A DNA stretch of 64,000 bases from Pusillimonas sp. T2 (GTDB lineage Bacteria; Pseudomonadota; Gammaproteobacteria; Burkholderiales; Burkholderiaceae_B). Under the pieces are notes generated by a model. That model made no database searches. It was not told where the DNA came from and saw only the letters and a list, made by a program, of their open reading frames with translations. The translations under genes were made by a program, and so were the position numbers. The stretch covers positions 486,783 to 550,782 of the forward strand of contig NZ_NIQA01000002.1 of the NCBI RefSeq assembly GCF_002236805.1, read 5' to 3'. Below, in pieces: positions 39,233 to 48,063 of this stretch. Position 1 is the stretch's first letter. Every line of letters starts with the position of its first letter.

Positions 39233-39526
39233 TTACAAGCCCGTGCGTGCGGGCTGGACGTCAAATGTTCGGCCCGAGTGTTCGGCTTGCCACAGGTCGT
39301 AATCGGCCTGCATTTGCAACCACATAATGGCGCTGGGCGCCGAGATCCATTTCGATAGCCGCAACGCCAAGTCGGGGGTTACCCCAGCGCGCCCATTGAT
39401 AAAGCGCGAAAACTGAACACGCGACACGCCAAGCTGGGCGGCGGCCTGTGTCACCGTAAGGCCTAGCTCGGGCAGTACATCGTCTTTAAGAATACTGCCC
39501 GGATGAGGTGGCTTATGCATCTGCAC
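39233..39526 (-). CDS. higA: HigA-like antitoxin
   Basis: 97-residue XRE-type antitoxin of the HigA family. It begins with the typical PHPGSILKDDVLPELGLT and has a helix-turn-helix at about 24-62 (AAAQLGVSRVQFSRFINGRAG). It follows the toxin gene by 17 bases in the same direction. The toxin-first order is typical of HigBA. It should neutralise HigB and repress the operon at the palindrome 39828-39855. Confidence 0.88.
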   Translation of the reverse strand: MQMHKPPHPGSILKDDVLPELGLTVTQAAAQLGVSRVQFSRFINGRAGVTPDLALRLSKWISAPSAIMWLQMQADYDLWQAEHSGRTFDVQPARTGL

Positions 39527-39543
39527 AATATTTACCCGATACG

Positions 39544-39825
39544 TTAATGATAGTCACAGTAATCAACCACAATGGCGTCTTGCCCATCGAACATAAACAC
39601 AAGTCGCCAATTGCCATTTACCCAAATCGACCATTGGCCTTGAAACTCAAGCCCTCGCAATGGATGCAACCGCCAACCCGGCACATCCATATCCTCTGGG
39701 CATATTGCTCGATTCAACGCCATAAGCTGCCGCTGAAGCTTTGCTGCATGAGTCGCCTGAATTTTTGCTTTAGAGCCCGTTTCAAAAAATAATTGAATAC
39801 CTTTGTGGCGGAAGCTTTTTATCAT
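39544..39825 (-). CDS. higB: HigB-like toxin (RelE superfamily)
   Basis: 93-residue ribosome-dependent mRNA interferase from the start at 39825, where MIKSFRHKGIQLFFETGSKA is the family N-terminus. Conserved C-terminal features are PGWRLHPL, WSIWVNGNWRLVF and VVDYCDYH. An ATG 5 codons upstream is possible, but would place the start in the operator. It is the first gene of a two-gene toxin-antitoxin operon. Confidence 0.88.
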   Translation of the reverse strand: MIKSFRHKGIQLFFETGSKAKIQATHAAKLQRQLMALNRAICPEDMDVPGWRLHPLRGLEFQGQWSIWVNGNWRLVFMFDGQDAIVVDYCDYH

Positions 39826-39827
39826 AA

Positions 39828-39855
39828 TTGTATCTTGCATCTATACTAGATACAA
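39828..39855 (-). promoter_or_regulatory. Operator-like inverted repeat of higBA
   Basis: TTGTATC (39828-39834) and GATACAA (39849-39855) form a perfect 7-14-7 inverted repeat directly before the higB start. Autoregulation by the HigA helix-turn-helix is the expected role. Confidence 0.5.
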
Positions 39856-40138
39856 GCAAGTGATTTCATCAACGAACAGCGTACGCGTGGCGGAGCATAC
39901 TCAGCAATGCCACGCAGGTCAAAACTATCTACGCGATACAGCCTGCATTACTTACCAACAAAATCAAGCTGCGATAGACGAACGACAATACCGTACCTGC
40001 CGGCAATGCCCCTAATTGACACGGCTTTGCCCCCGTATTGCAGCCAATCGACTAGATGTAATCCACGGTAAACTCGGCAGTTACCCAATCCCGGCGCCCG
40101 GGGTGCTCTTTGCTCAACCTACGCCTCCTATTACCAAC

Positions 40139-40960
40139 ATGCTTCGCAGATTTGTCGTTCAGGCCACGCCCGATAACCCCAGTTCCGTTGAAGTCCTTAC
40201 CTGCATTTCAACGTGCATGACGCGTAACTGGCCGCATGCTCGGGCAACGCTCGAGCAGCTCGACAGTGCGGCCGCAGCCCTTAAGCAAGGGGCAACACCC
40301 GTAGGTTCAGTCGAATTCATGCGGTATGCCATGATGGTGACCGGCATCAAGGTGCCGGCGGCACTTAACTACCCCAAACGTTTGCAAAAATGGCTGCACC
40401 GCGACATTAAGGCAAGCCGCAAGGGCGACCTGCCTTCTGAAGGCGAATGGTTTGTGAAGCCCGCCGTATCTACGAAGGCATTTCGGGGTGGGGTCTACGA
40501 CATGGAAGATGTCAGACAAATTGACCGCTTGACCACACAAAACTACAACGCGCCGCCCACCGAACTGGCGGCCCGCAACGATGTCGAGCTGCTACGCAAC
40601 CTGCCTAACGATTTCCCGGTGTGGTATGCACCGCCAGTGTCATGGCAAAGCGAATGGCGGTTTTATGTGCACCGCGGGCTGATCAAAGGTGCCGCACGCT
40701 ACGACAAAGGGCTAGAGTCTGCCCCAGCGCCCGAGCGCAGTACGGTTGCGCAAATGGTGTCAGACCTGGCGTTCGATGCCCCCATTTCGTACGCTCTTGA
40801 CGTGGGCATTTTAGAAAACGGCAAGACCGCGTTGGTGACAATGAACGACGCGTGGGCCTTGGGTTTTTACCCGGGTACGCTAGCCCCCGAAAGCTATATG
40901 GACATGCTGCGCGACCGGTGGATACAGCTTATTCAGCCCGGGCATGTGTCTTTGTTCTAG
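40139..40960 (+). CDS. ATP-grasp domain protein (R2K-like)
   Basis: 273 residues from the ATG at 40139. The C-terminal half has a compact ATP-grasp pattern: a lysine in EWFVKPAV, then SEWRFYVHRGLIKGAARY, and the metal-binding end ALDVGILENGKTALVTMNDAWALGFY (interrupted at Gly-Lys here). This resembles R2K-clade ATP-grasp proteins, which form peptide or similar amide bonds; the substrate is unknown. No ribosome site is clear, and upstream in-frame TTG codons are possible. The neighbour is a convergent hemerythrin gene 12 bases away. Confidence 0.7.
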   Translation: MLRRFVVQATPDNPSSVEVLTCISTCMTRNWPHARATLEQLDSAAAALKQGATPVGSVEFMRYAMMVTGIKVPAALNYPKRLQKWLHRDIKASRKGDLPSEGEWFVKPAVSTKAFRGGVYDMEDVRQIDRLTTQNYNAPPTELAARNDVELLRNLPNDFPVWYAPPVSWQSEWRFYVHRGLIKGAARYDKGLESAPAPERSTVAQMVSDLAFDAPISYALDVGILENGKTALVTMNDAWALGFYPGTLAPESYMDMLRDRWIQLIQPGHVSLF

Positions 40961-40972
40961 CAACCCAAAGCG

Positions 40973-41434
40973 TTAATCGGCCTCGTGGTTGGCCATACCC
41001 CGGCGCACCACGATGGGTACTGCGCCCAACTGCTTTTTAGCGACCCACTGCGCCAACGAAGCATCGAGGTAATCGGTGTGACTGGGAAACCAGCGCGCCA
41101 ATTCGGCTGCCAGGCGCCGCGCCTCAGACGGGTCGCCCCCGTTTTGCAGGTACGCCGCAACGTCTCGCATTGACCCAAGCACCGCATTATGTTCATTCGT
41201 ATGGCACTCGCGTGCGGGGAACGCGGTGCTATTCATGTAATGCTCTTCTTGCGAAAAATGGCGTTCGCTGTGCTCGATGAGCGCCTGCAAATGCGCCAGC
41301 ATCTGCTCGTCGTCGGCCTTTAACAAGGCCCCAAGAATATCCACGAATTCGCGATGGGTAACGTCCATGGGGTCATAACCCACCAAAAAGGCATCGGTCC
41401 AGGTCAAGTCTTGTGGGGCGGCGGCGGTATGCAT
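40973..41434 (-). CDS. Bacteriohemerythrin
   Basis: 153-residue oxygen-binding di-iron protein. The seven expected ligands are visible: His27 (DVTHREF), His and Glu in HSERHFSQEEHYM, His in CHTNEHNAV, and His/Asp in FPSHTDYLDASLAQW. Start 41434 (MHTAAAP) is preferred; in-frame upstream codons add a poor segment. It may supply or sense oxygen for oxygen-consuming enzymes or chemotaxis. It is single-domain and not fused to a signalling module. Confidence 0.88.
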   Translation of the reverse strand: MHTAAAPQDLTWTDAFLVGYDPMDVTHREFVDILGALLKADDEQMLAHLQALIEHSERHFSQEEHYMNSTAFPARECHTNEHNAVLGSMRDVAAYLQNGGDPSEARRLAAELARWFPSHTDYLDASLAQWVAKKQLGAVPIVVRRGMANHEAD

Positions 41435-41475
41435 GACGGGCACTCGGCAAATTCGAAAACGGCTTCCATCATAGC

Positions 41476-41497
41476 AAAACCCCGGCAAAAGCCGGGG
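41476..41497 (-). terminator. Intrinsic terminator after the autotransporter
   Basis: CCCCGGC (41480-41486) pairs with GCCGGGG (41491-41497) around AAAA. Read on the minus strand, it is followed by TTTTGC. It lies downstream of the autotransporter gene and before the hemerythrin gene. Confidence 0.65.
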
Positions 41498-41590
41498 CAG
41501 AATGTGCTAAACACACGCCGGGTTCCAGATTTCGGATTCCGGGTTTCGTGCCTTGGGCGTCGGGCTATACACGACTGGAACGCAGAGCAC

Positions 41591-43897
41591 TCAAAAATAA
41601 TGCCGAAATTTCAGGTTAAAACCATGATCGTGCCGGCCGGGTGACAGCAGCCCCGAATAACCGGCCTGCAGCACACTGTGTTTACCCACCGGGGTCGACA
41701 CCGTAAACGCGGCTTTCAGGGCATGCGCTGCAATGCCATGACCATGCGACGTAAACATCGTGCCGCGCGAACTATCGCGAAACGACTGCCGAGATTCGAA
41801 TTGGCGGTCGGCATGGGCATAACGCCAAGCCAGTTCGGCCTGCAACATACCCAAGCCACCCACCGTTTTAAAGGCGTGTGACGCCGTCAACCCCAATACG
41901 CTGAACGCCGCCCAGTCGTTGGCACGCGCGTAGTTCAACGCCCCTGCACCGCCTTGCTCGGTGTGCGCGCCTGTCGAGCTGTGCACCACCGCCAGCTCTA
42001 TAAAAGGCGAGAGCCCCGCAAAAGGCGACAAGCCCGCAAGCAAGGCCAGTCGACCAAAGACCTGCATGCTGCGGCTGTTAGAAACGCTGCGCAATGTGTC
42101 GCGCCAACGGCCAATTTCAAGGGAACGCGACGTTTTAAACGTGTGCCAAGCAACAGAAAGCCCGGCATCCATCTGTACCGGGCCGCGCACGGCACCGACA
42201 TCGGCCCCCAAATGCAAACCATGAATGCGCGTGTCGGCGCCACCGCCCGAATCGCCCACGCCCTGAAAGGCACCAAAAGCCAGCGTGCCATCGGGCGCTG
42301 CCATTTGCCGCATATGGCGTGTATCTGCCCCGGCAAACACGCCCACTTCGGTCAAATGACTAACCAAATGCCGAACACCCACCGTAAAGCCCCGCAACGA
42401 GCGCTGAAAATCGCCCACACTACCCGCGGCCCGCCCTTTGCCCTGCGCACCATACGCGCTAGACCATACTTTGGTACCCTCGCACTTCGCGCCCGACGCC
42501 GCAGCAAGGTTGCCCGCAGCCGACAAAGCGTCGCAACCCCACGACCGGCTGCTCATTACCGCTTCGCGCACAAAGCGGCTGTCATCCAGCGCACCGGCAC
42601 GTACAGTAGCCGGCCACGCTCCCGCCAATTGCCGATAGGCACTACGCGCCCCATCGCGGTCCAACACCACAATGGCGTCGTAAACCTGGGGCAAGTCTTT
42701 TACCCCAGGCACGCCCCCTGACGGCGTATCGATAATATCGGCCACGGCATTTTCGTCGTCCGTCACGGCCGGGGCATCGATCGGAACATCGTTTCGCGCC
42801 AACGTCAAAGACACCGACGTTGCGTCGTAAACCAGGGTGGGCGTCAGAAACGCCAGATTACTGTTAACGCCATCGAACCGGGTATCGTCAAAACCACCTG
42901 CTGCCGTCAAGAACCGGTACGAGGTTGACGGCTGCCAGTCGCCCGCCCCCGCCAGCGCCTGCACGTTACCGTCTAACAGCGCTTTGCCGCCGACAGCCAG
43001 CACATCGTGCCGCCCATCGGCCTCAACTTCGATAGACAACGTTGACCCGTCGTCGAAGCGGACATCACCAGGCACACGCAGCACACCAATACTGGCCCCC
43101 GGCGCCAGCGTGGCGCCATCACGCACCCAAACCGACGCGATCGACCCCGTGCCTTCCAGCCTCGCGCCGCTGGCGACCTGCACCGACCCGCCAAACCAGT
43201 CATTAACGGCCAGGGTGCCAGCCCGCACGACTGCAGCGCCCGTATAGCCCAAAGCATCTTTAGCCAGCACCAGACGGCCGCCACCGGTCTTCTCGAACGC
43301 AGCCGCACCCGAGACAATGCCGTCATGCGTGGCCTGGCCACTGTCAACATGCCAACCCACCGCCGCGCTGCGACCCGGGTCGTTCACCCGATACCCAGGA
43401 GGCACCGGCTGCGTCGTCATGTCGATAGCATCGAACTGCACGTTGCTGGCCACGGTTACCCCCGGTACGTAGGTTAGCGTAGTGCCAGTATTGACCTGAA
43501 CGCCCGGCCCCACCGCCCTATTGCCGCCTACCACCACCCCGCCCTGCAACACACGCGTTACCCCACGGTAGCTGCTGTCGCCGGTTAGCGTTAGTGTGCC
43601 GCCGCCCAATTTGATCAGGCCGTCGAGCGAACCCGGCGCATTGGCAATGCGCCCGCTTAGTGTGACCCGCGCGCCATCGGCCACATCAAGCAACGCTGCA
43701 TCACCAATAAGGAAATCGGCCGCACTGACATAGTCGGCGGCCTGAATTTCCCACACCCCGTCGGGGAAAAAAACGGGGGCAGATGCCGACTGCATTTGCC
43801 CCCATGCCATTTGTGCGCCAAAGGCCGCCTGCAACATCACAGCGCCCGCCCCAACAACCAAACCCCCGCACCGCCACAGCTTCTTTTCTTTATTCAT
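41591..43897 (-). CDS. Classical (type Va) autotransporter
   Basis: 768-residue outer-membrane protein. A signal peptide spans about 1-33. The passenger (about 40-400) has beta-helix repeats with autotransporter-associated GGGTLTLTGDSSYRG-type motifs. The C-terminal autotransporter barrel spans about 490-768 and ends in aromatic F (RHYF), as barrel proteins do. The passenger has no recognised protease or adhesin catalytic motif, and is short. A small duplication (SPFAGLSPF) sits in the barrel. The ATG has AAGGA 8 bases upstream; a terminator follows. Confidence 0.88.
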   Translation of the reverse strand: MNKEKKLWRCGGLVVGAGAVMLQAAFGAQMAWGQMQSASAPVFFPDGVWEIQAADYVSAADFLIGDAALLDVADGARVTLSGRIANAPGSLDGLIKLGGGTLTLTGDSSYRGVTRVLQGGVVVGGNRAVGPGVQVNTGTTLTYVPGVTVASNVQFDAIDMTTQPVPPGYRVNDPGRSAAVGWHVDSGQATHDGIVSGAAAFEKTGGGRLVLAKDALGYTGAAVVRAGTLAVNDWFGGSVQVASGARLEGTGSIASVWVRDGATLAPGASIGVLRVPGDVRFDDGSTLSIEVEADGRHDVLAVGGKALLDGNVQALAGAGDWQPSTSYRFLTAAGGFDDTRFDGVNSNLAFLTPTLVYDATSVSLTLARNDVPIDAPAVTDDENAVADIIDTPSGGVPGVKDLPQVYDAIVVLDRDGARSAYRQLAGAWPATVRAGALDDSRFVREAVMSSRSWGCDALSAAGNLAAASGAKCEGTKVWSSAYGAQGKGRAAGSVGDFQRSLRGFTVGVRHLVSHLTEVGVFAGADTRHMRQMAAPDGTLAFGAFQGVGDSGGGADTRIHGLHLGADVGAVRGPVQMDAGLSVAWHTFKTSRSLEIGRWRDTLRSVSNSRSMQVFGRLALLAGLSPFAGLSPFIELAVVHSSTGAHTEQGGAGALNYARANDWAAFSVLGLTASHAFKTVGGLGMLQAELAWRYAHADRQFESRQSFRDSSRGTMFTSHGHGIAAHALKAAFTVSTPVGKHSVLQAGYSGLLSPGRHDHGFNLKFRHYF

Positions 43898-44204
43898 CTA
43901 TGGTGTCCTTAAGTGGATTTGCTCGTCACTGGTGTGACAAACTACGCGCATTATGACCATTATTGTAATTATGACAATATGAAAACACTTATAGACATAT
44001 TTATCTATATAAGATAATCGCGCGCGTCAGACAAAAAACCATAAAAAAGAACAATAAAAGCAGCCAGAAAAATTTTTTAGCTGTCGGCTAGACGCCCACA
44101 GGCCATCTGACCGGGCGATTTACAGGGAACTTTCTGCGACAATCACGAACAAAGGATTACAATACCCAGTAAACCGTAACAAAACCCAACGGGCACCCGA
44201 CACC
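43898..44204. other. Divergent intergenic region, autotransporter / GT25
   Basis: This 307-base AT-rich stretch separates two divergent genes and must contain both promoters. Short alternating AT tracts at about 43955-44020 stand out, but no consensus promoter or clear palindrome was found. No small gene is supported. Confidence 0.4.
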
Positions 44205-44981
44205 ATGTCGCACCAGCTCCCCTGCTTCGTTCTGTGCTCTTCCGACCAGGCCCCACACCGCGAGCCCATACGCGCTCGCCTCGAAGCCAAGGGTCTGCGT
44301 GTTACATTTTTCCCCATGGTCGAACGCGACAACATCACCGATCGTAACCTGGGGTCGTATATCAACGCGCACAAAAACAAATCCGAATACGGCGACGTTT
44401 TAACGCCCGACAACGTCACGGTGGCGCTTAGCCATTTAAATGTTTACCGGCATATTCTTAACCACCACCTGCCCGGTGCCGTCATTCTTGAAGAAGACGC
44501 CGATGTCGCCGAAACCCTGGTGCAGTTGCTCGACACAAAATCGGCCGAATGCCTCGAGAACATGTTCGGCTCGTACGAGCCCGTTGTGGTGCAGCTTACC
44601 CACGTGGCCCAGGCCTACCGCAGCCAACGCCGCGACATTGGCAATACACCCTTCAAAATGATGCGGCCCTACGGCACGGTGCGTCAATCGCGCGGGTATT
44701 TTGTTACCAACGCAGCCTGTCACAACCTGGTTAAAACGCAATACCCGGTCTGGACAAGCGCCGACCACTGGGAAGGCTTTGTCGAACAAGATATCTTCCG
44801 CTTGTGGGCGTTAACGCCCAACCCCGTCTGGGCCTGCGACCCTGCGGCCGAGCTCGCCCCCGCCAACCAGCCCGTTGCCCGCCCCGCCAACCTGCTCGAC
44901 CCGGTTCACCGCGCATGGGACAAGGTCGTCACCGAAAACATCCTGGTCCGTCGGCTGCCCAAGCACCCGCCCGTGCGCTAA
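44205..44981 (+). CDS. Glycosyltransferase family 25 (LPS type)
   Basis: 258-residue family-25 glycosyltransferase, a group that adds galactose or glucose to lipopolysaccharide cores. It shows the conserved LTPDNVTVALSHLNVYRHIL region and the metal-binding VILEEDADV motif. The second conserved segment includes YGTVRQSRGYFVTNAACHNL. It stands alone between the autotransporter and a toxin-antitoxin module. Confidence 0.85.
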   Translation: MSHQLPCFVLCSSDQAPHREPIRARLEAKGLRVTFFPMVERDNITDRNLGSYINAHKNKSEYGDVLTPDNVTVALSHLNVYRHILNHHLPGAVILEEDADVAETLVQLLDTKSAECLENMFGSYEPVVVQLTHVAQAYRSQRRDIGNTPFKMMRPYGTVRQSRGYFVTNAACHNLVKTQYPVWTSADHWEGFVEQDIFRLWALTPNPVWACDPAAELAPANQPVARPANLLDPVHRAWDKVVTENILVRRLPKHPPVR

Positions 44982-44996
44982 CAGACGGGCTGCGCC

Positions 44997-45017
44997 AATT
45001 GTGCCATATGCACAATT
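44997..45017. promoter_or_regulatory. Operator-like inverted repeat of the RES/Xre module
   Basis: AATTGTGC (44997-45004) and GCACAATT (45010-45017) form a perfect 8-5-8 inverted repeat 40 bases before the antitoxin start. A half-site GTGCAAAT follows at about 45030. Antitoxin binding is the expected role. Confidence 0.5.
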
Positions 45018-45057
45018 AATATAGACTAAGTGCAAATATCACAACCAAAGGGTTGTT

Positions 45058-45429
45058 ATGTCTGCACATCGCCAACCGCAAGTTACCCCTGACACCGTTT
45101 TAGCCAAGGCGGTCATCAACGCCGCTCAACAACTGGGCCTTAACCAGTCGCATCTGGCCGATGTCATTGGCATGCATCGCACAGCCGTCAGTCGCTTAAA
45201 GGGCAACGGGGAACTCGACCCCGAATCAAAACAGGGTGAACTGGCATTATTACTTGTCCGGTTAGCCAGGGCCTTGTATGCCCTTACCGGCGGCGACTCA
45301 GCCTGGGCACATCATTTCATGACGTCCCCAAACCGGGTAACCGGCGGCATACCCGCCCAACAGATCAAAACGGTTCAGGGTCTGGTTACGGTTTTGCAAT
45401 TTGTCGACAGTATCAGGGGTAAAGTCTAA
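45058..45429 (+). CDS. MbcA/ParS/Xre-family antitoxin
   Basis: 123-residue antitoxin of the Xre/MbcA/ParS family. It has an N-terminal helix-turn-helix (about 15-55, with LGLNQSHLADVIGMHRTAVSR, split at Met-His) and a C-terminal toxin-binding domain with LVRLARALYALTGGD. It starts 40 bases after a perfect inverted repeat and overlaps the toxin gene by 1 base (TAATG), so synthesis is coupled. Confidence 0.88.
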   Translation: MSAHRQPQVTPDTVLAKAVINAAQQLGLNQSHLADVIGMHRTAVSRLKGNGELDPESKQGELALLLVRLARALYALTGGDSAWAHHFMTSPNRVTGGIPAQQIKTVQGLVTVLQFVDSIRGKV

Positions 45430-46181
45430 TGATCTGGGCGCAATGCAACGGCGCCACACACATTGGCCCAATACACGGCACCTTGCACCGCCTGGTCGAA
45501 AGCCAAGAGCAAATTGCCACGCGCAATTACGTCGACACGCTTGAAGAGCAGGCTATTTTGGAAGACCTTCTGGAAAAGACCAAGCCGCCCTACCCCCAGG
45601 GCAGCCAGGCCTTGCATTATTTGTTGCGAACGCCGTTTCGCTACCCACCCTTGCCGTGGGGCTCACGTTTTGGTCAGCGCCACGAACCTAGTCTGTTCTA
45701 CGGCGCAGCCCGTGTCCAAACCACCCTGGCCGAAGCAGCATACTACCGGTTTGTATTCTGGCACTCCATCGATGCAGCGCCACCCAGCCCCAAGCTGCAG
45801 TCACAACACACAATGTTTGGCGCCAGCTACAAAACACAGCAGGGGGTTAGGCTACAGCACCCACCCTTCAAGCAACATGCTGGCGCACTTACCCACCCCA
45901 CGCGCTACGAAGAATGCCAGCAACTCGGCGCCAACATGCGATTGCCCGGTGTCGAAGCCTTTGAATACATGTCGGCCCGAGACCCTGAAGGCGGAACTTG
46001 CATTGCGCTTTTCACGCCACAGGCTTTTGGCAAAACGCAGCCCTTGTACAAAGAGGCCTGGTTTTGCGAGGTTACCGCCACACATACGGCTTTCAAGCGG
46101 CTTGACGAGCCAGACCTGTACACGTACCCACTAACGCATTTTTTGGTTGACGGCCATTTCCCGCTCCCGGCCAGCAGGTAG
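45429..46181 (+). CDS. RES-domain toxin
   Basis: 250-residue RES-domain protein. The characteristic Arg, Glu and Ser are seen in RYPPLPWGSRFG, YGAARVQTTLAEAAYYRF and later serines. RES toxins such as MbcT and ParT modify NAD or PRS by phosphorolysis or ADP-ribosylation; which one applies here is unknown. It is longer than the shortest members and has a C-terminal extension of about 60 residues. Confidence 0.85.
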   Translation: MIWAQCNGATHIGPIHGTLHRLVESQEQIATRNYVDTLEEQAILEDLLEKTKPPYPQGSQALHYLLRTPFRYPPLPWGSRFGQRHEPSLFYGAARVQTTLAEAAYYRFVFWHSIDAAPPSPKLQSQHTMFGASYKTQQGVRLQHPPFKQHAGALTHPTRYEECQQLGANMRLPGVEAFEYMSARDPEGGTCIALFTPQAFGKTQPLYKEAWFCEVTATHTAFKRLDEPDLYTYPLTHFLVDGHFPLPASR

Positions 46182-46220
46182 CCCAGCAACGACATTAACG
46201 CAAACACCACGACAATAACA

Positions 46221-47246
46221 TCACGCCCGGCCCGCCAGCTCGGCAACCCAGGCGGTGTTGTCCAGGTACCATTGCACCGTTTTGCGGATGCCGGTTTCGA
46301 AGGTTTCGGCCGGTCGCCAGCCCAGTTCGCGTTCGATGCGGGTGGCGTCTATGGCGTAGCGACGGTCGTGGCCAGGGCGGTCGGTAACGAAGGCAATTTG
46401 CGCCGCGTACGACACGCCGTCGACGCGGGGCTGCAGTTCGTCCAGCACGGCGCACAGCGTATTCACCACCGACAAGTTCGCCTTTTCATTCCAGCCACCC
46501 ACGTTGTACACCCGACCCAGCTCGCCCGCTTCCAACACACGCCGCACGGCCGCGCAGTGGTCAGACACAAACAACCAATCGCGCACCTGTTGCCCATCGC
46601 CGTATATGGGCAACGGCTGCCCCGCCAACGCCCGCTGAATACACAGCGGAATGAGCTTTTCGGGGTACTGATATGGCCCATAATTGTTAGAGCAATTGGT
46701 GGTCACCACCGGCAAACCATAGGTATGGTGCCAGGCCCGAACCAGGTGGTCGGACCCGGCCTTGCTGGCCGCATACGGGCTATTGGGTGCGTGGGGGTGG
46801 TCTTCGGTAAACGCCGGCTCGGCGGGCGACAACGTGCCGTACACCTCGTCGGTAGACACATGCAGAAACCGGAATGCCGCCTGCTCGGCCGCGCTTAAAC
46901 CCTGCCAGTAAGCGCGTACGGCCTCCAGCAACTGAAACGTACCGACCACATTGGTTTGCACAAAAGCCTCGGGCCCGGCAATAGAGCGGTCAACATGCGA
47001 CTCGGCCGCAAAATGCACCACCGCACGCGGCTGGTGCGTGGCCAGCAACCGCTGCACCAGCGCCGTATCGGCAATATCGCCATGCACAAAAAGATGACGC
47101 GGGTCAGAATGCAGCGAGGCAAGGTTAGCCAAGTTGCCGGCGTACGTCAGCTTATCGAGGTTAATAACAGGTTCGTCGTTAACCGCCAACCAGTCGAGAA
47201 CAAAGTTACTGCCAATAAAGCCGGCCCCGCCGGTAACGAGAATCAT
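46221..47246 (-). CDS. rfbB: dTDP-glucose 4,6-dehydratase
   Basis: Second step of dTDP-rhamnose and related dTDP-sugar synthesis. The 341-residue extended SDR has the GGAGFIG NAD motif at residues 6-12, the STDEVYG dehydratase motif, catalytic Tyr-x3-Lys (YAASK), and [14 protein letters not shown]. rfbA, rfbC and rfbD are not next to it, so the other enzymes must lie elsewhere. The start overlaps the preceding lipoprotein stop by ATGA. Confidence 0.95.
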   Translation of the reverse strand: MILVTGGAGFIGSNFVLDWLAVNDEPVINLDKLTYAGNLANLASLHSDPRHLFVHGDIADTALVQRLLATHQPRAVVHFAAESHVDRSIAGPEAFVQTNVVGTFQLLEAVRAYWQGLSAAEQAAFRFLHVSTDEVYGTLSPAEPAFTEDHPHAPNSPYAASKAGSDHLVRAWHHTYGLPVVTTNCSNNYGPYQYPEKLIPLCIQRALAGQPLPIYGDGQQVRDWLFVSDHCAAVRRVLEAGELGRVYNVGGWNEKANLSVVNTLCAVLDELQPRVDGVSYAAQIAFVTDRPGHDRRYAIDATRIERELGWRPAETFETGIRKTVQWYLDNTAWVAELAGRA

Positions 47247-47743
47247 GATGAGAAAAACTCCATAGCCTTACACCGCTCGGCGGCAAACGTGCCAAACCTA
47301 AAATCAAAGACCAACACTTTACCCTCAACCGTTTTAAACATGCCCGACACGTTGGCTGGCGGCGTTGCTGGCTGATTTAAGCCTGAAAAAAGACCCGTCG
47401 GCGCCTTTACCTGGGCGCGCTCGCCCAAGCCACTGGCCCGCGCGCAAAACGCGCGTACCGAGCCACTGCTGTCTTGCACCTGCAACGAGTCTATATGAAC
47501 TGATACCGCCCCTGGCACTGACGATAAGGCTTTTAAAACGGCCTGCTGTTCGGAGGCTGTGGCAGGGCGTTTAGCGGCGTCGGCAATGGTTTCGACGGTG
47601 CCCGCGGGAGTCATGTCATCATCGGTAATTGGCCCCGCGCATGCCGACAACGCCAACACAAGCGGCACTAGCCAAGCACTGGCCCACGGCTTTCTGGCCG
47701 CGTACGCCGCCAGGGCTCCCCGCGTCATGATGCGCGACTTCAT
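47243..47743 (-). CDS. Small lipoprotein of unknown function
   Basis: 166 residues with a signal sequence and lipobox LSAC, giving lipidated Cys35. AGGAAG lies just before the ATG at 47743. The rest is soluble, with no recognised domain; a region at 90-166 may form a small beta fold and has two further cysteines. Its stop is fused to the rfbB start (ATGA), so the two are co-translated. No function is proposed. Confidence 0.65.
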   Translation of the reverse strand: MKSRIMTRGALAAYAARKPWASAWLVPLVLALSACAGPITDDDMTPAGTVETIADAAKRPATASEQQAVLKALSSVPGAVSVHIDSLQVQDSSGSVRAFCARASGLGERAQVKAPTGLFSGLNQPATPPANVSGMFKTVEGKVLVFDFRFGTFAAERCKAMEFFSS

Positions 47744-48063
47744 CGTTTCTTCCTAGTTCCTAATTGCTTTTGGGTAAATTTCGGGTGTTGTCATGGTGAT
47801 TTATGGGACTGAAGCGTCCGCTTCAACAAACACCAGCATGAGCAGCCAAAAAAGTGGCTGCGCCATTATAGCCAGCGCCTACCACGCAAAACTGCCCCGC
47901 TATAATCACGCAAATACTTTGTAACATCGCCTTACGCACCATTGCCGGTGCAAGATGACGACCTACCCATGCCCAAGCCTCAAAGCACCCAAAACAACCC
48001 GTTGCCGCTGCCCACAGGCACCGCTGGCAACTACATTTTGCATCTGCAACACGCGTAAACACC
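47744..48063. other. Divergent intergenic region, lipoprotein / GT9
   Basis: This 320-base stretch should hold promoters for two divergent genes. A small hairpin TGAAGCG-TC-CGCTTCA is at 47810-47825. No supported gene and no ops-like element was seen. Confidence 0.4.

Noticed and set aside
40016-40138. Upstream in-frame extension of the ATP-grasp gene
   Set aside because: It starts at TTG, lacks a ribosome site and has no family-like sequence. The ATG at 40139 is preferred.
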